From assembly GCA_040752215.1 (NCBI GenBank), contig JBFMEX010000087.1:1-42178 (forward strand): a stretch of 42,178 nt of DNA, in the 5' to 3' direction. The notes under the pieces were generated by a model that was not told the origin of the DNA, made no database searches, and saw nothing but the letters and a program-made list of their open reading frames with translations. A program made the position numbers and the translations under genes. Shown here piece after piece: positions 8,767 to 16,517 of the stretch (positions within the stretch are counted from its first letter, which is position 1; each line of letters opens with the position of its first letter). Source of the stretch: JBFMEX01 sp040752215 (lineage in GTDB: Bacteria; Pseudomonadota; Alphaproteobacteria; Rhizobiales; Hyphomicrobiaceae).

Positions 8767-8809
8767 CCCTCTCCGGGACGGGATAGGGTGCCCGAAGGGC
8801 GGGTGAGGG
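8767..8809. repeat. REP-like palindromic repeat
   Basis: Two adjacent hairpins: CCCTCTCC pairs with GGGATAGGG (8767-8788, one mismatch), and GCCCGAAGGGC forms a second stem (8790-8800), followed by GGGTGAGGG. The pattern resembles REP-type repeats that occur in many copies in alphaproteobacterial genomes. It is the only copy I see in this window, so repetitiveness is inferred. It abuts the IS110 element; related elements often use REPs as targets. Confidence 0.5.
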
Positions 8810-8862
8810 ACGTGTTGCCGACGACGGAGCCCGTCGTGGGCGAACCCCCTTTTAACTTGAAC

Positions 8863-8961
8863 ACCGCACCATCTGCTAACGTGGGTGGTGCGGTGGCGGG
8901 TGGGTGTCCGTCTCCCCTCGGGTGTTCCCAAACCGCAAATGAGCCCGGTGCCCCACCCGCC
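8863..8961 (+). ncRNA. Candidate bridge RNA of the IS110 element
   Basis: Two perfect inverted repeats lie back to back in the non-coding end upstream of the transposase. ACCGCACCA (8863-8871) pairs with TGGTGCGGT (8886-8894) around a 14 nt loop. GGCGGGTGGG (8895-8904) pairs with CCCACCCGCC (8952-8961) around a 47 nt loop. A further hairpin ACGACGG-AGC-CCGTCGT sits at 8821-8837. IS110-group elements such as IS621 encode a structured bridge RNA in this position, with internal loops guiding target and donor recognition. Assignment is by position and structure only; no guide match to the flanks has been shown. Confidence 0.45.
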
Positions 8962-9027
8962 GTTCCATCGAACCCGAACAGTCGCAGGGGCCGCAACGCG
9001 AGCCCGCTTAGACAAGGACGGGTCACA

Positions 9028-9924
9028 ATGGACAACATCACCGTCGGTATCGATGTCTCCAAGGATCGCCTCGGCGTCGAGCGCAACGCCGCCGGTCTGG
9101 AGCAGCTCGCCGGCTGCCTCGCTGCGCTTGCCCCCCGTCTCGTCGTGCTGGAGGCGACGGGCGGCCTCGAGGCCGTCGTGGTGGCCAGCCTGCCAGCCGC
9201 CGGGTTGTCCGCCGCCGTCGTCATTCCGGGCCAGGTCCACGCCTGTGCAAAGGCGCTCGACCAGCGCGCCAAGACCGATCCGATCGATGCCGCGGTCACC
9301 GCCCACTTCGCCGCCGCAACCGGCGTCGTACCCAGGCCGCTGCCCGACGCCGCAACCCGCAACCTCGCCGATCACGTTGCCCGCAGGCGCCAGATCGTCG
9401 ACTTGATCGCCGCCGAGAGCCAGCGTGAGAAGCGCGCCGGAGACCGCGTCAAGAGGAGCATCGCAAGGGTCGTCCGGGCACTCCGGCGCGAGCTCGAAGA
9501 TGTCGATGCCGATATCGGCGCCGCCGTGCGCGCCTCCCCGCTCTGGCGCGAGGCCGAGGATCTGCTCGCCTCCGTGCCCGGTATCGGGCGCTTCATCTCG
9601 CGCACGCTGATCGCCGAACTGCCCAAGCTCGGCCGTCTCGACCGCAGGGAGATCGCCGCCCTCGCCGGTCTCGCTCCGTTCACCCGCCGGTCGGGCCAGT
9701 GGCGCGGCAAGAGCTTCATCGGCGGCGGCCGATCTGCCGTGCGAACGGCTCTCTTCATGGGAGCCATGGTCGACATGCGGTTCAACCCCGTCCACAAAGC
9801 TTTCCATCAGCGCCTGCTGGCCGCCGGAAAGGCGAAAAGAGTCGCCGTCGTCGCCGTCGCAAGGAAGCTCCTCACAATACTCAATGCGATCCTGAGGGAC
9901 CGAAAGCCATGGCGAACCGCTTGA
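9028..9924 (+). CDS. IS110-family transposase (DEDD recombinase)
   Basis: A 298-residue recombinase. The N-terminal RuvC-like DEDD domain shows Asp9 (GIDVSKD), Glu42 (VLEATGG), Asp84 and Asp87 (KTDPIDAA). The C-terminal Transposase_20 domain shows ASVPGIGRFISRTLIAELP and RGKSFIGGGRSAVRTALF, which carries the conserved serine region, and ends with the usual LLTILNAILRD. AAGGA at 9014-9018 precedes the ATG by nine bases. Relatives I remember have about 15-20 more residues between KDRL and the RNAAGLE segment; here the text jumps directly, suggesting an in-frame deletion. The last 16 bp overlap the start of trmD. Confidence 0.9.
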   Translation: MDNITVGIDVSKDRLGVERNAAGLEQLAGCLAALAPRLVVLEATGGLEAVVVASLPAAGLSAAVVIPGQVHACAKALDQRAKTDPIDAAVTAHFAAATGVVPRPLPDAATRNLADHVARRRQIVDLIAAESQREKRAGDRVKRSIARVVRALRRELEDVDADIGAAVRASPLWREAEDLLASVPGIGRFISRTLIAELPKLGRLDRREIAALAGLAPFTRRSGQWRGKSFIGGGRSAVRTALFMGAMVDMRFNPVHKAFHQRLLAAGKAKRVAVVAVARKLLTILNAILRDRKPWRTA

Positions 9925-10658
9925 CCGCCGAGACAGTCGCTCACAGCCCTACGAGCGACGGACGACCGCCGTGGCGTGCGCACGTGCTGACGTTGTTCCC
10001 GGAGATGTTCCCGGGGCCGCTCGGGGTTTCGCTCGCCGGTCAGGGCCTCGCCGCCGGCATCTGGTCGCTGGCGACCACGCAGATCCGCGACTTCGGCATC
10101 GGCCGCCACCGCGCCGTCGACGACAGCCCGGCCGGCGGCGGCGCCGGCATGGTGATGCGTGCCGACGTGCTTGCCGCGGCGATCGACCACGCGCGCCGGA
10201 CCGACGGCGACCTGCCGCTCGTCTACCTCTCGCCGCGGGGCGAGCGCCTGACGCAGGCCATCGCCCGCGAGCTGGCGGCGGGGCCGGGTGTGATGGCGCT
10301 GGCCGGCCGCTTCGAGGGCGTCGACGAGCGGGTGATCGAAGGTCGTGCCATGCGCGAGATCTCGATCGGCGACTACGTGCTCTCCGGCGGCGAGCTGGCG
10401 GCGATGGTGATGATCGACGCGAGCGTGCGCCTGTTGCCGGGTGTGGTCGGTGCCGCCGAAAGCCTCGCCGAGGAGAGCTTCGAATCCGGTCTGCTCGAGC
10501 ACCCGCACTACACGCGGCCGCGCGAATGGGAAGGCCGCGCGATCCCCGACGTGCTCTTGTCTGGCGACCACCGGGCAATCGATCAATGGCGCCACGCCGA
10601 GGCCGAGCGCATCACCCGCGCGCGGCGGCCGGATTTGGCGCCGCCATCGGACGAATAG
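9909..10658 (+). CDS. trmD: tRNA (guanine-N1)-methyltransferase
   Basis: Methylates G37 of tRNAs to prevent +1 frameshifting; a knotted SPOUT enzyme, normally essential. The 249-residue frame holds VLTLFPEMFPGPLG, DSPAGGGAGMVMR, the knot region LVYLSPRGERLTQ, the ISIGDYVLSGGELAAMVMIDA signature and the C-terminal HPHYTRPREWEG. The conserved fold begins at WRAHVLTLF (about residue 22). The only canonical starts upstream of that are ATG 9909 and TTG 9921, both inside or beside the insertion sequence; GTG 9984 would cut into the first strand. rimM and rplS, usual partners, are absent. rpsP-ffh lie nearby but point the opposite way. Confidence 0.93.
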   Translation: MANRLTAETVAHSPTSDGRPPWRAHVLTLFPEMFPGPLGVSLAGQGLAAGIWSLATTQIRDFGIGRHRAVDDSPAGGGAGMVMRADVLAAAIDHARRTDGDLPLVYLSPRGERLTQAIARELAAGPGVMALAGRFEGVDERVIEGRAMREISIGDYVLSGGELAAMVMIDASVRLLPGVVGAAESLAEESFESGLLEHPHYTRPREWEGRAIPDVLLSGDHRAIDQWRHAEAERITRARRPDLAPPSDE

Positions 10659-10884
10659 GGCGCAACCACGCCGAGATCGAGCGCCGTCTTGGGCTCCACC
10701 TCAGCACAACGCGACGGCCACGCGCGGAGATTTCGACCTGCGCTGCCGCTCGGTCCCCGCGAGGCGGCTTTGCAGCGAAGCATCATTTCAGGCCGCGCAA
10801 TCATTTGTGAACGGCGCTGCCAAACTCCTGAAGCACGCGCCCTCTAGCTTCGCGGTGATTCGGAGAGGCAACTCGAGGAAGACG

Positions 10885-11133
10885 ATGACATTCAAGCTTG
10901 CGAACGCACTCGATCTCGAGCCCGGCGATCTCATCGAGATCAAGTATCGCCTCTGGCGCCGCGGGGACGAGCGCGACGAGCTGGTCGACAAATGGCTGCG
11001 GGCCGAGATCGTCGATTGCGAGCCGGGTGCCTGGCCGCTCGCGCGCCTCGCCGACGGTCAAGTGACCGAGATCCGCCGCTTCATGACCTGGCGCCACCTG
11101 CGCCGCGCCGCCGAGCGCCGCATGGCGGCGTGA
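10885..11133 (+). CDS. Small hypothetical protein
   Basis: An 82-residue protein of unrecognised family. ATG 10885 is preceded by GAGGAA (10875-10880). The N-terminus LANALDLEPGDLIEIKYRLWRRGDERDELVDKWLRAEIV reads like a small beta-barrel, and the end is Arg-rich (TWRHLRRAAERRMAA), which could suit nucleic acid binding; that is speculation. It lies 226 bp after trmD and is convergent with rpsP. The clean start and well-formed sequence favour a real gene. Confidence 0.65.
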   Translation: MTFKLANALDLEPGDLIEIKYRLWRRGDERDELVDKWLRAEIVDCEPGAWPLARLADGQVTEIRRFMTWRHLRRAAERRMAA

Positions 11134-11172
11134 GCCGTCGCCCCGATCTTCGCCATCTCGGAAAGCGACGAG

Positions 11173-11194
11173 CCGCCGCAACAACATGCGGCGG
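11173..11194. terminator. Stem-loop between convergent genes
   Basis: CCGCCGCA (11173-11180) pairs perfectly with TGCGGCGG (11187-11194) around ACAACA. It lies between the small hypothetical gene and the end of rpsP and may end transcription from both sides. No strong U-tract follows. Confidence 0.45.
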
Positions 11195-11227
11195 GTCGTT
11201 GATTGTTCCGTTGCGATGAGGCGACGC

Positions 11228-11593
11228 CTACGCCTCGGCCGCCTTCTCGGCGGCGGCCTTGGCCTTCTCGGCCTCGGCGGCGGCGCGCTCCTGCGCCTTC
11301 TTCTTCGGCTTCGCCTTCTCGGGATTATTCTTGGCCGCTCGCTTCATCAGCCCGGCGCCGTCGAGCAGCCGCGCCACGCGGTCCGTCGGCTGCGCGCCGA
11401 CCGACAGCCAGTGCTTGCAGCGTTCGAGGTCGAGCTTGATGCGGTCCGGATTGTCCTTCTTCAGCATCGGGTCGAACGTGCCGACCTGCTCGATGTAGCG
11501 CCCGTCGCGCGGCGAGGTCGCGTGCGCGGCGACGACATAGTAGTAGGGGCGCTTCTTGGCGCCGCCACGGGAGAGTCTGAGCTTCACTGCCAT
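11228..11593 (-). CDS. rpsP: 30S ribosomal protein bS16
   Basis: Small-subunit protein binding 16S rRNA. The 121-residue protein starts MAVKLRLSRGGAKKRPYYYVVAAHATSPRDGRYIEQVGTF, the canonical bS16 N-terminus, and carries an Ala/Lys-rich C-terminal extension (about 35 residues) common in alphaproteobacteria. The start at 11593 has an AGAAGGAA ribosome binding site just upstream on the minus strand. It lies 83 bp downstream of ffh on the same strand. The usual next genes rimM and trmD are not downstream: trmD lies further left on the opposite strand. Confidence 0.97.
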   Translation of the reverse strand: MAVKLRLSRGGAKKRPYYYVVAAHATSPRDGRYIEQVGTFDPMLKKDNPDRIKLDLERCKHWLSVGAQPTDRVARLLDGAGLMKRAAKNNPEKAKPKKKAQERAAAEAEKAKAAAEKAAEA

Positions 11594-11676
11594 TCGTGGG
11601 TTCCTTCTCTGATCGTCGGTATCGTTGTCGGTTCGGGTCCGCTCGGGTGCGACGGATGCCGCGCCCGCTCGATCTC

Positions 11677-13269
11677 TCACTTCTTTTTCGGCAATCCGGG
11701 CAGTCGCGGCAGGCCGATGCCGCCGAGCCCGGGCAGCTTCGGTACCGCTGCGCCGCCGAGGCCCGGCAGCTTGGGCACCGCGCCGCCGCCGAGACCAGGG
11801 AGGCCCTTCGGCAGCGCGTCCTTCAAGTCCTTCGGCAGCTGCTCCAGTGCCTTGGGGTCGAGCCGCGAGAGCTCGGCCTGCATCTGCGCCATCTCGGCCT
11901 CGCTCGGCCCCCCGCCGCCGCCCATGCCGGGCATCCCCATCATGCCGGCCATGCGCGACATCATGCCCTTGTTCTTGCCGAGCACCTTCATCATGTCGGC
12001 CATCTGCCGGTGCATCTTCAGCAGCCGGTTGACCTCCTCGACCCTGGTGCCCGAGCCGGCGGCGATGCGCCGCTTGCGCTTGCCGTCGAGGATCTTCGGA
12101 TTACGCCGCTCCTTCGGCGTCATCGAGGTGATGATCGCGTGCTGGTGCTTCAGGATCCTGTCGTCGAGATTGGCCTCGGCGATCTGGCTCTTGATCTTGC
12201 CGACGCCGGGCAGCATGCCGAGCACGCCGCCCATGCCGCCGAGCCTCTGCATCTGCTTCAGCTGCTCGGCGAGGTCATCGAGGTCGAACGCGCCCTTCTT
12301 CATGCGCTCGGCGATTGCCTGCGCCTTCTCGACGTCGATCGTCTGCGCCGCCTTCTCGACCAGGCTGACGACGTCGCCCATGCCGAGGATGCGCCCCGCG
12401 ACCCGGCCCGGATGGAAATCCTCGAGCGCATCCCACTTCTCGCCGACGCCCATCAGCTTGATCGGCTTGCCGGTCACCGCGCGCATCGAGAGCGCGGCGC
12501 CACCGCGCCCGTCGCCGTCGGCGCGGGTGAGCACGATGCCGCTGATGCCGATGCGCCCGTCGAACGCTTTCGCCGTCGCCACAGCGTCCTGGCCGGTCAG
12601 GCTGTCGGCGACCAGCAGCACCTCGTGCGGCGTTGTCGCGGCCTTCACCTCCGCGACCTCGTTCATCAGCGCCTCGTCGATGGTGACGCGGCCTGCGGTG
12701 TCGAGTAGCACCACGTCGTAGCCGCCGAGACGCGCGGCATCGAGCGCGCGGCGCGCGATCTGCAGCGGCGTCTGTCCGGCGACGATCGGTAGCGTATCGA
12801 CGCCGGCCTGCTCGCCGAGCACCTTGAGCTGCTCCTGCGCGGCCGGCCGGCGCGTGTCCAGCGACGCCATCAGCGCCTTCTTCCTGTCGCGCGTCTTGAG
12901 CCGGTAGCCGATCTTGGCCGTGGTCGTCGTCTTGCCGGAGCCCTGCAGGCCGACCATCAAAATCGCCACCGGCGGCGCCGAGACGAGGTCGATCGGCTCG
13001 GCGTCCGAGCCGAGCATGGCGACCAGCTCATCATGGACGATCTTGACCACCATCTGGCCGGGAGTGATGGACTTCAGCACCTCGCGGCCGACCGCCTTCG
13101 CCTTCACCTTGTCGATGAAGCTGCGCACCACGTCGAGTGCCACGTCGGCCTCGAGCAGCGCCCGGCGCACCTCGCGCATCGCCTCGCCGACGTCGGCCTC
13201 GGAGAGCGCGCCGCGCTTGGTCAGCTTGTCGAGAATGCCGGAGAGGCGGTCTGTCAGCGATTGAAACAT
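11677..13269 (-). CDS. ffh: Signal recognition particle protein Ffh (SRP54)
   Basis: GTPase that binds signal sequences and 4.5S RNA and docks with FtsY for co-translational membrane targeting. The 530-residue protein has an N domain, a G domain with GLQGSGKT at 107-114 and a DTAGR motif, and a Met-rich M domain with the GSGTRVEEVNRLL helix. The C-terminal 45 residues repeat LPGLGG/KLPGLGG units, a hydrophobic Gly/Pro tail beyond the M domain. ATG 13269 gives MFQSLTDRLSGILDKLTKRG as expected. A perfect TTGACA (minus strand, 13482-13487) lies about 215 bp upstream but its -10 partner is weak. No 4.5S RNA gene was found nearby; ftsY is about 6 kb away. Confidence 0.97.
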   Translation of the reverse strand: MFQSLTDRLSGILDKLTKRGALSEADVGEAMREVRRALLEADVALDVVRSFIDKVKAKAVGREVLKSITPGQMVVKIVHDELVAMLGSDAEPIDLVSAPPVAILMVGLQGSGKTTTTAKIGYRLKTRDRKKALMASLDTRRPAAQEQLKVLGEQAGVDTLPIVAGQTPLQIARRALDAARLGGYDVVLLDTAGRVTIDEALMNEVAEVKAATTPHEVLLVADSLTGQDAVATAKAFDGRIGISGIVLTRADGDGRGGAALSMRAVTGKPIKLMGVGEKWDALEDFHPGRVAGRILGMGDVVSLVEKAAQTIDVEKAQAIAERMKKGAFDLDDLAEQLKQMQRLGGMGGVLGMLPGVGKIKSQIAEANLDDRILKHQHAIITSMTPKERRNPKILDGKRKRRIAAGSGTRVEEVNRLLKMHRQMADMMKVLGKNKGMMSRMAGMMGMPGMGGGGGPSEAEMAQMQAELSRLDPKALEQLPKDLKDALPKGLPGLGGGAVPKLPGLGGAAVPKLPGLGGIGLPRLPGLPKKK

Positions 13270-13553
13270 GCGTTTCCGTTGGCGCGGGGCTCAGGGTCGG
13301 TCCAGCTCCAGATGGGGTCTCGCCGGGCGAACGCCAAACGCATCCGCGGGCGAAACTCGCCGGCGGATGTTGACCCCCCTGCCTCCCGGTCCGGACCGTT
13401 GCGTTCGGGCCATGTGCAGGGCGGCGGCTCGTCTCCGAGACCGCACTGGAAGCGGCGCACCATCTCCGAAGCTGACCCGGCTGTCAACGGGCCCGGCGCC
13501 CGCCGGAGCCCACGGGCCGCAGCGGAGCGTCCCGTCTGGCGCCCGGCCCCCGA

Positions 13554-14360
13554 TCAGCCCGGCTGCGCCCCCACCGCCCGGCGGTAGAGGTGGTAGGTGG
13601 TGTGGCCCAGCACCGGCAGCGTGACGAACAGGCCGAGGAAGCCGGACAGCAGTGAAATGCCGACCAGGAAGGCGATGATCAGCGCCCAGGCGATCATCGC
13701 TGCCGGATTGCAGAGCACCGTCCTCACGCTCGTCACCATCGCCGTAACGAAATCCACCTCGCGGTCGTAGAGCATCGGGAACGACACCGCCGAGAACGAG
13801 AACACGGCGAGCGCGATCGCCGCCCCGACCACGTTGCCGATAGCCAGGAACAGCCACCCCGAGGGTGTGGTCAGGATCTCGCGCACGAGCCCCGCCGGAT
13901 CGGGCGTGGTGAACCCCGAGGCGCCGAAAAAGCCGAAAAACAGCAGCGCCGCGATATCCATCCAGATGATCAGCGTGAATGCGGTGACCAGCGCCATCCA
14001 GCCCATATCGCGCCCACTCGCGCCCCATACCGAGCCGAGCACGTTGCGCCAGGAGAGCGTCTCTCCGCGTTCCAGCCGCCGGCTGACGTCGTAGAGCCCG
14101 GTGGCGACGAACGGCGCCACCAGCACGAAGCCCATCGCCATCGGATAGACGAGGTAGGGCAGGTTGAAATACTTGAGCAGGATGATCAGCAGCCATCCGC
14201 CGACCGCGTAGAAACCGCCGAAGAACAGGCCGTATCGGGGCGCGGCGCGGAAATCGCTCGTGCCGGCGGCCAGCGACTCCAGGATGTCTCGCGAGGCGAG
14301 CGGCTTGACCTCGGGCCAGCTGCTGGACTGGCCTGCGACGGCGGCTTTCGTTTCGATCAT
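13554..14360 (-). CDS. DUF2189 integral membrane protein
   Basis: A 268-residue inner-membrane protein with about six hydrophobic segments after a soluble N-terminus of about 45 residues (KPLASRDILESLAAGTSDFRAAPRYGLFFGGFYAVGGWLLI). The pattern and the RRLERGETLSW and DREVDFVTAMVTS segments fit the DUF2189 family; function is unknown. The start at 14360 (MIETKAAVAGQ) is preceded, two bases away, by an 11-G tract on the coding strand in place of a normal ribosome binding site. The intergenic stretch to ffh (13270-13553) holds nothing gene-like. Confidence 0.85.
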   Translation of the reverse strand: MIETKAAVAGQSSSWPEVKPLASRDILESLAAGTSDFRAAPRYGLFFGGFYAVGGWLLIILLKYFNLPYLVYPMAMGFVLVAPFVATGLYDVSRRLERGETLSWRNVLGSVWGASGRDMGWMALVTAFTLIIWMDIAALLFFGFFGASGFTTPDPAGLVREILTTPSGWLFLAIGNVVGAAIALAVFSFSAVSFPMLYDREVDFVTAMVTSVRTVLCNPAAMIAWALIIAFLVGISLLSGFLGLFVTLPVLGHTTYHLYRRAVGAQPG

Positions 14361-14362
14361 CG

Positions 14363-14373
14363 CCCCCCCCCCC
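14363..14373 (-). repeat. Homopolymer tract at the DUF2189 start
   Basis: Eleven C bases on the plus strand give G11 on the coding strand, ending two bases before the ATG of the DUF2189 gene. It replaces the Shine-Dalgarno sequence, so changes in tract length would alter ribosome binding. Confidence 0.8.
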
Positions 14374-14569
14374 GGGTTCGGCTCTTGTGCCGGGGCTACC
14401 GCCGGCGGACTCGAGGCGGCGAGAATGCCCAAATTCAGACGCCCGATCAACGGCCAGGCATACGGGCTTGGTGGCACCCAAGTTATGCACGCCGCCAAGT
14501 TGCCGCGAATCTGGTGTCTCGCTCGGGCGAAGCCTATGCTCGGCAAGCCGAATCGATCTGGAGAGGACG

Positions 14570-15049
14570 ATGCACGTGAAGCAGCTATTGCCGCGAGCCG
14601 GGGCGATCGCCGCCGTGCTGGCACTCGCGGGCTGCGCCTCGAGCTCGCCGTTCGCCGGCGCCTCGGACACCGAGCTGATGTTCATCACCGCCGCCCAGAC
14701 CTGGGATCTCGACAAGGACAACACGGTCACCTGCGACGAGTGGAAGCAGTACACGACCGAGTTCTTCCAGGGTGCCGACGCCAACCGGGACGGCGCGCTG
14801 ACGCCGGATGAGTTCCGCACCATCGCGGCGCAGGACAAGCTGTTCGAGACCGCGGACCTCAAGTACTTCGACCGCAACGGCGACGGCCGGCTCACGCTGG
14901 CCGAGTTCACGGATACGCCCAACCCGGCCTTCCGCCGCCTCGACAGGAACGGCGATTGCCGCCTCGCCAGCGACGAGTTCGCGCGCCAGTTCATGGTTAA
15001 GGCCGAGCCGCAGAAGGACCCGACCGACAACTCCATGCCGCGCCGGTAG
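14570..15049 (+). CDS. EF-hand lipoprotein
   Basis: A 159-residue exported protein with a lipobox LAGC (Cys22), so probably membrane-anchored in the periplasm. Four EF-hand calcium-binding loops are visible: residues 46-57 (DLDKDNTVTCDE), 70-81 (DANRDGALTPDE), 101-112 (DRNGDGRLTLAE) and 125-136 (DRNGDCRLASDE). The first and last carry Cys in the loop. The start ATG 14570 has GAGAGG at 14561-14566. The function of such calcium-binding lipoproteins is unknown. It is divergent from the DUF2189 gene. Confidence 0.88.
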   Translation: MHVKQLLPRAGAIAAVLALAGCASSSPFAGASDTELMFITAAQTWDLDKDNTVTCDEWKQYTTEFFQGADANRDGALTPDEFRTIAAQDKLFETADLKYFDRNGDGRLTLAEFTDTPNPAFRRLDRNGDCRLASDEFARQFMVKAEPQKDPTDNSMPRR

Positions 15050-15322
15050 TCCCGAGCGTCTCAAGCCTCGGCCCACGATTCGACCGGCCAACGCGACCGA
15101 CCGGCTCCGCTTAGTCGGAGTTGGATGATCGGCGTGGATGATGTCCTTGAAACCGGCGTAGGTCCGCTTCGTCGCCTCGCTCGGTGCGTATGAGTCGCTG
15201 GCCACGATGCTGTTGCGGGACGCGGCAGCAGAGCGAGCACACTCGCGCTCGCGTCGAATGTCGGGCCAGCACGCGCAGCACCTCGCTGCACCGGCGCGGG
15301 TCGATGACCGTATTCAGTCGAT

Positions 15323-16459
15323 TCAAGGGTTCCGCGGCGAAATGCGCAGCAGCTCTCCGCGTGCCTCGTCGGTCAGCACGTAGACGGCGCCGTCAGGACC
15401 TTGCCGGACGTCGCGAATGCGATCGCCGCGCTCGACGAGCAGTTTCTCCTCCGCGACCACGGTGCCGTTCTCCACCACCAGCCGGACGAGGCGCGCGCCA
15501 GCGAGCCCGCCGACCAGGAGATTGCCTTTCCAGCCCGGAAACAGCGAGCCGGTGTAGATCGCGAGTCCCGACGTCGCAATCGACGGGTCCCAATAGTAGA
15601 CCGGCTGCTCGAGCCCCGCCTTTGACGTGCCCTCGCCGATCTGGGCGCCCGAGTAGTCACGACCATAGGTGATGATCGGCCAGCCGTAGTTCTTGCCTGC
15701 CTCCGGCTGGTTGAGCTCGTCGCCGCCGCGCGCACCGTGCTCGACGGTCCACAGCTGTCCGGTCGCCAAATCGATCGCCGCCCCTTGGATGTTGCGGTGA
15801 CCCATAGAGTGCACGCGCGGATCCCAACCGGGCGCACGCGGGGCGCCGATCGCTTTGCCGTCGGAGCCGACGTGGATCACCTTGCCGATCGGGAGCTTGG
15901 GATCCTGCACGGCGGCGCGCATCGAGCCGCGATCGCCGGTGGTGATGAACAGGCTGCCGTCGCGCGCGAATACGAGCCGCGAGCCGAAATGAAAGCCGCT
16001 CGCGACCGCCGGCTCTTGCCGGAAGATGATTTCGAGACCCTCCAGTCGTCCGCCGTCGCCGACGAGAGCGAGCTTGGCGCGGGCGACGGCGGTCGCGCTC
16101 TTGCCGCCCTCGCGCCGCTCGGCAAAAGAGAGATAGAGGCGATTGGAGCTCGCGAAGTCGGGCGCCAGCGCGATGTCTAACAGGCCGCCCTGGCCCTCGG
16201 CATAGACGGGGGGAACTCCGGCGAGCGGCGGTGACAGCGTGCCGTCGGCGCCGACGATGCGCACGCGCCCGGGCCGCTCGGTGACGATCGGACGCCCGTC
16301 GGGCAAGAAGGCGAGACCCCACGGGTGCTCGAGCCCCTTGGCGACGGTCGTCACCTCGATCTCGGTCGGCGGCGCCGCCGGCGCGTTGGTGATCTCCGCC
16401 GCCGCGGGATTGGTGACGGCCAGGGCTACGATCAAAGCAGCAATCGATCTCGCGCTCAT
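15323..16459 (-). CDS. Exported PQQ-dependent sugar dehydrogenase-like protein
   Basis: A 378-residue periplasmic six-bladed beta-propeller of the GSDH/Asd (aldose sugar dehydrogenase) family. A signal peptide is followed by VAKGLEHPWGLAFLPDGRPIVTERPGRVRIV, then GQGGLLDIALAPDFA, FHFGSRLVFARDGSLFITTGDRG, GHRNIQGAAID, EHGARGGDELN and GKNYGWPIITYG, all typical of this group. It probably oxidises aldose sugars with PQQ as cofactor; no PQQ synthesis genes are in view. The start chosen is 16459 (MSARSIAALIV); 16486 is possible. The 273 bp between the EF-hand gene and this gene's end show nothing convincing. Confidence 0.9.
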   Translation of the reverse strand: MSARSIAALIVALAVTNPAAAEITNAPAAPPTEIEVTTVAKGLEHPWGLAFLPDGRPIVTERPGRVRIVGADGTLSPPLAGVPPVYAEGQGGLLDIALAPDFASSNRLYLSFAERREGGKSATAVARAKLALVGDGGRLEGLEIIFRQEPAVASGFHFGSRLVFARDGSLFITTGDRGSMRAAVQDPKLPIGKVIHVGSDGKAIGAPRAPGWDPRVHSMGHRNIQGAAIDLATGQLWTVEHGARGGDELNQPEAGKNYGWPIITYGRDYSGAQIGEGTSKAGLEQPVYYWDPSIATSGLAIYTGSLFPGWKGNLLVGGLAGARLVRLVVENGTVVAEEKLLVERGDRIRDVRQGPDGAVYVLTDEARGELLRISPRNP

Positions 16460-16517
16460 CGTCGGTTTGCTCCGGTCGCTGGCCACGTCATCGACATAGG
16501 CGTCGAGGTGCTCGCCG

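Larger units (their letters stand above)
8810..9943 (+). mobile_element. IS110-family insertion sequence (ends approximate)
   Basis: The element comprises a structured non-coding left part of roughly 170-220 bp, the transposase gene, and a short right end. IS110 elements lack terminal inverted repeats and target duplications, so the ends cannot be fixed by eye. The left limit lies between the REP-like repeat (ends 8809) and the first large stem (8863). The right limit probably lies just after AAGCC...GACAGTCGCT near 9943, because similar TTGAC...GACAGTCGCT tails follow related transposase genes as I remember them. The element sits between the radical SAM gene and trmD and appears to supply trmD's start codon. 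Confidence 0.6.

Noticed and set aside
8638..9807. Open frame continuing upstream of the radical SAM gene on the minus strand through the antisense of the transposase
   Set aside because: The sequence is not family-like, crosses an insertion sequence and lies upstream of a well-placed promoter and start; GC-rich codon bias keeps antisense frames open.
13270..13553. 4.5S (SRP) RNA gene next to ffh
   Set aside because: The conserved GGAAGCAGC-type core loop of SRP RNA is absent from this gap.
15050..15322. Minus-strand open frame of about 70 residues (ATKRTYAGFKDIIHADH...)
   Set aside because: It overlaps the EF-hand gene on the opposite strand for most of its length and has no recognisable domain or good start.
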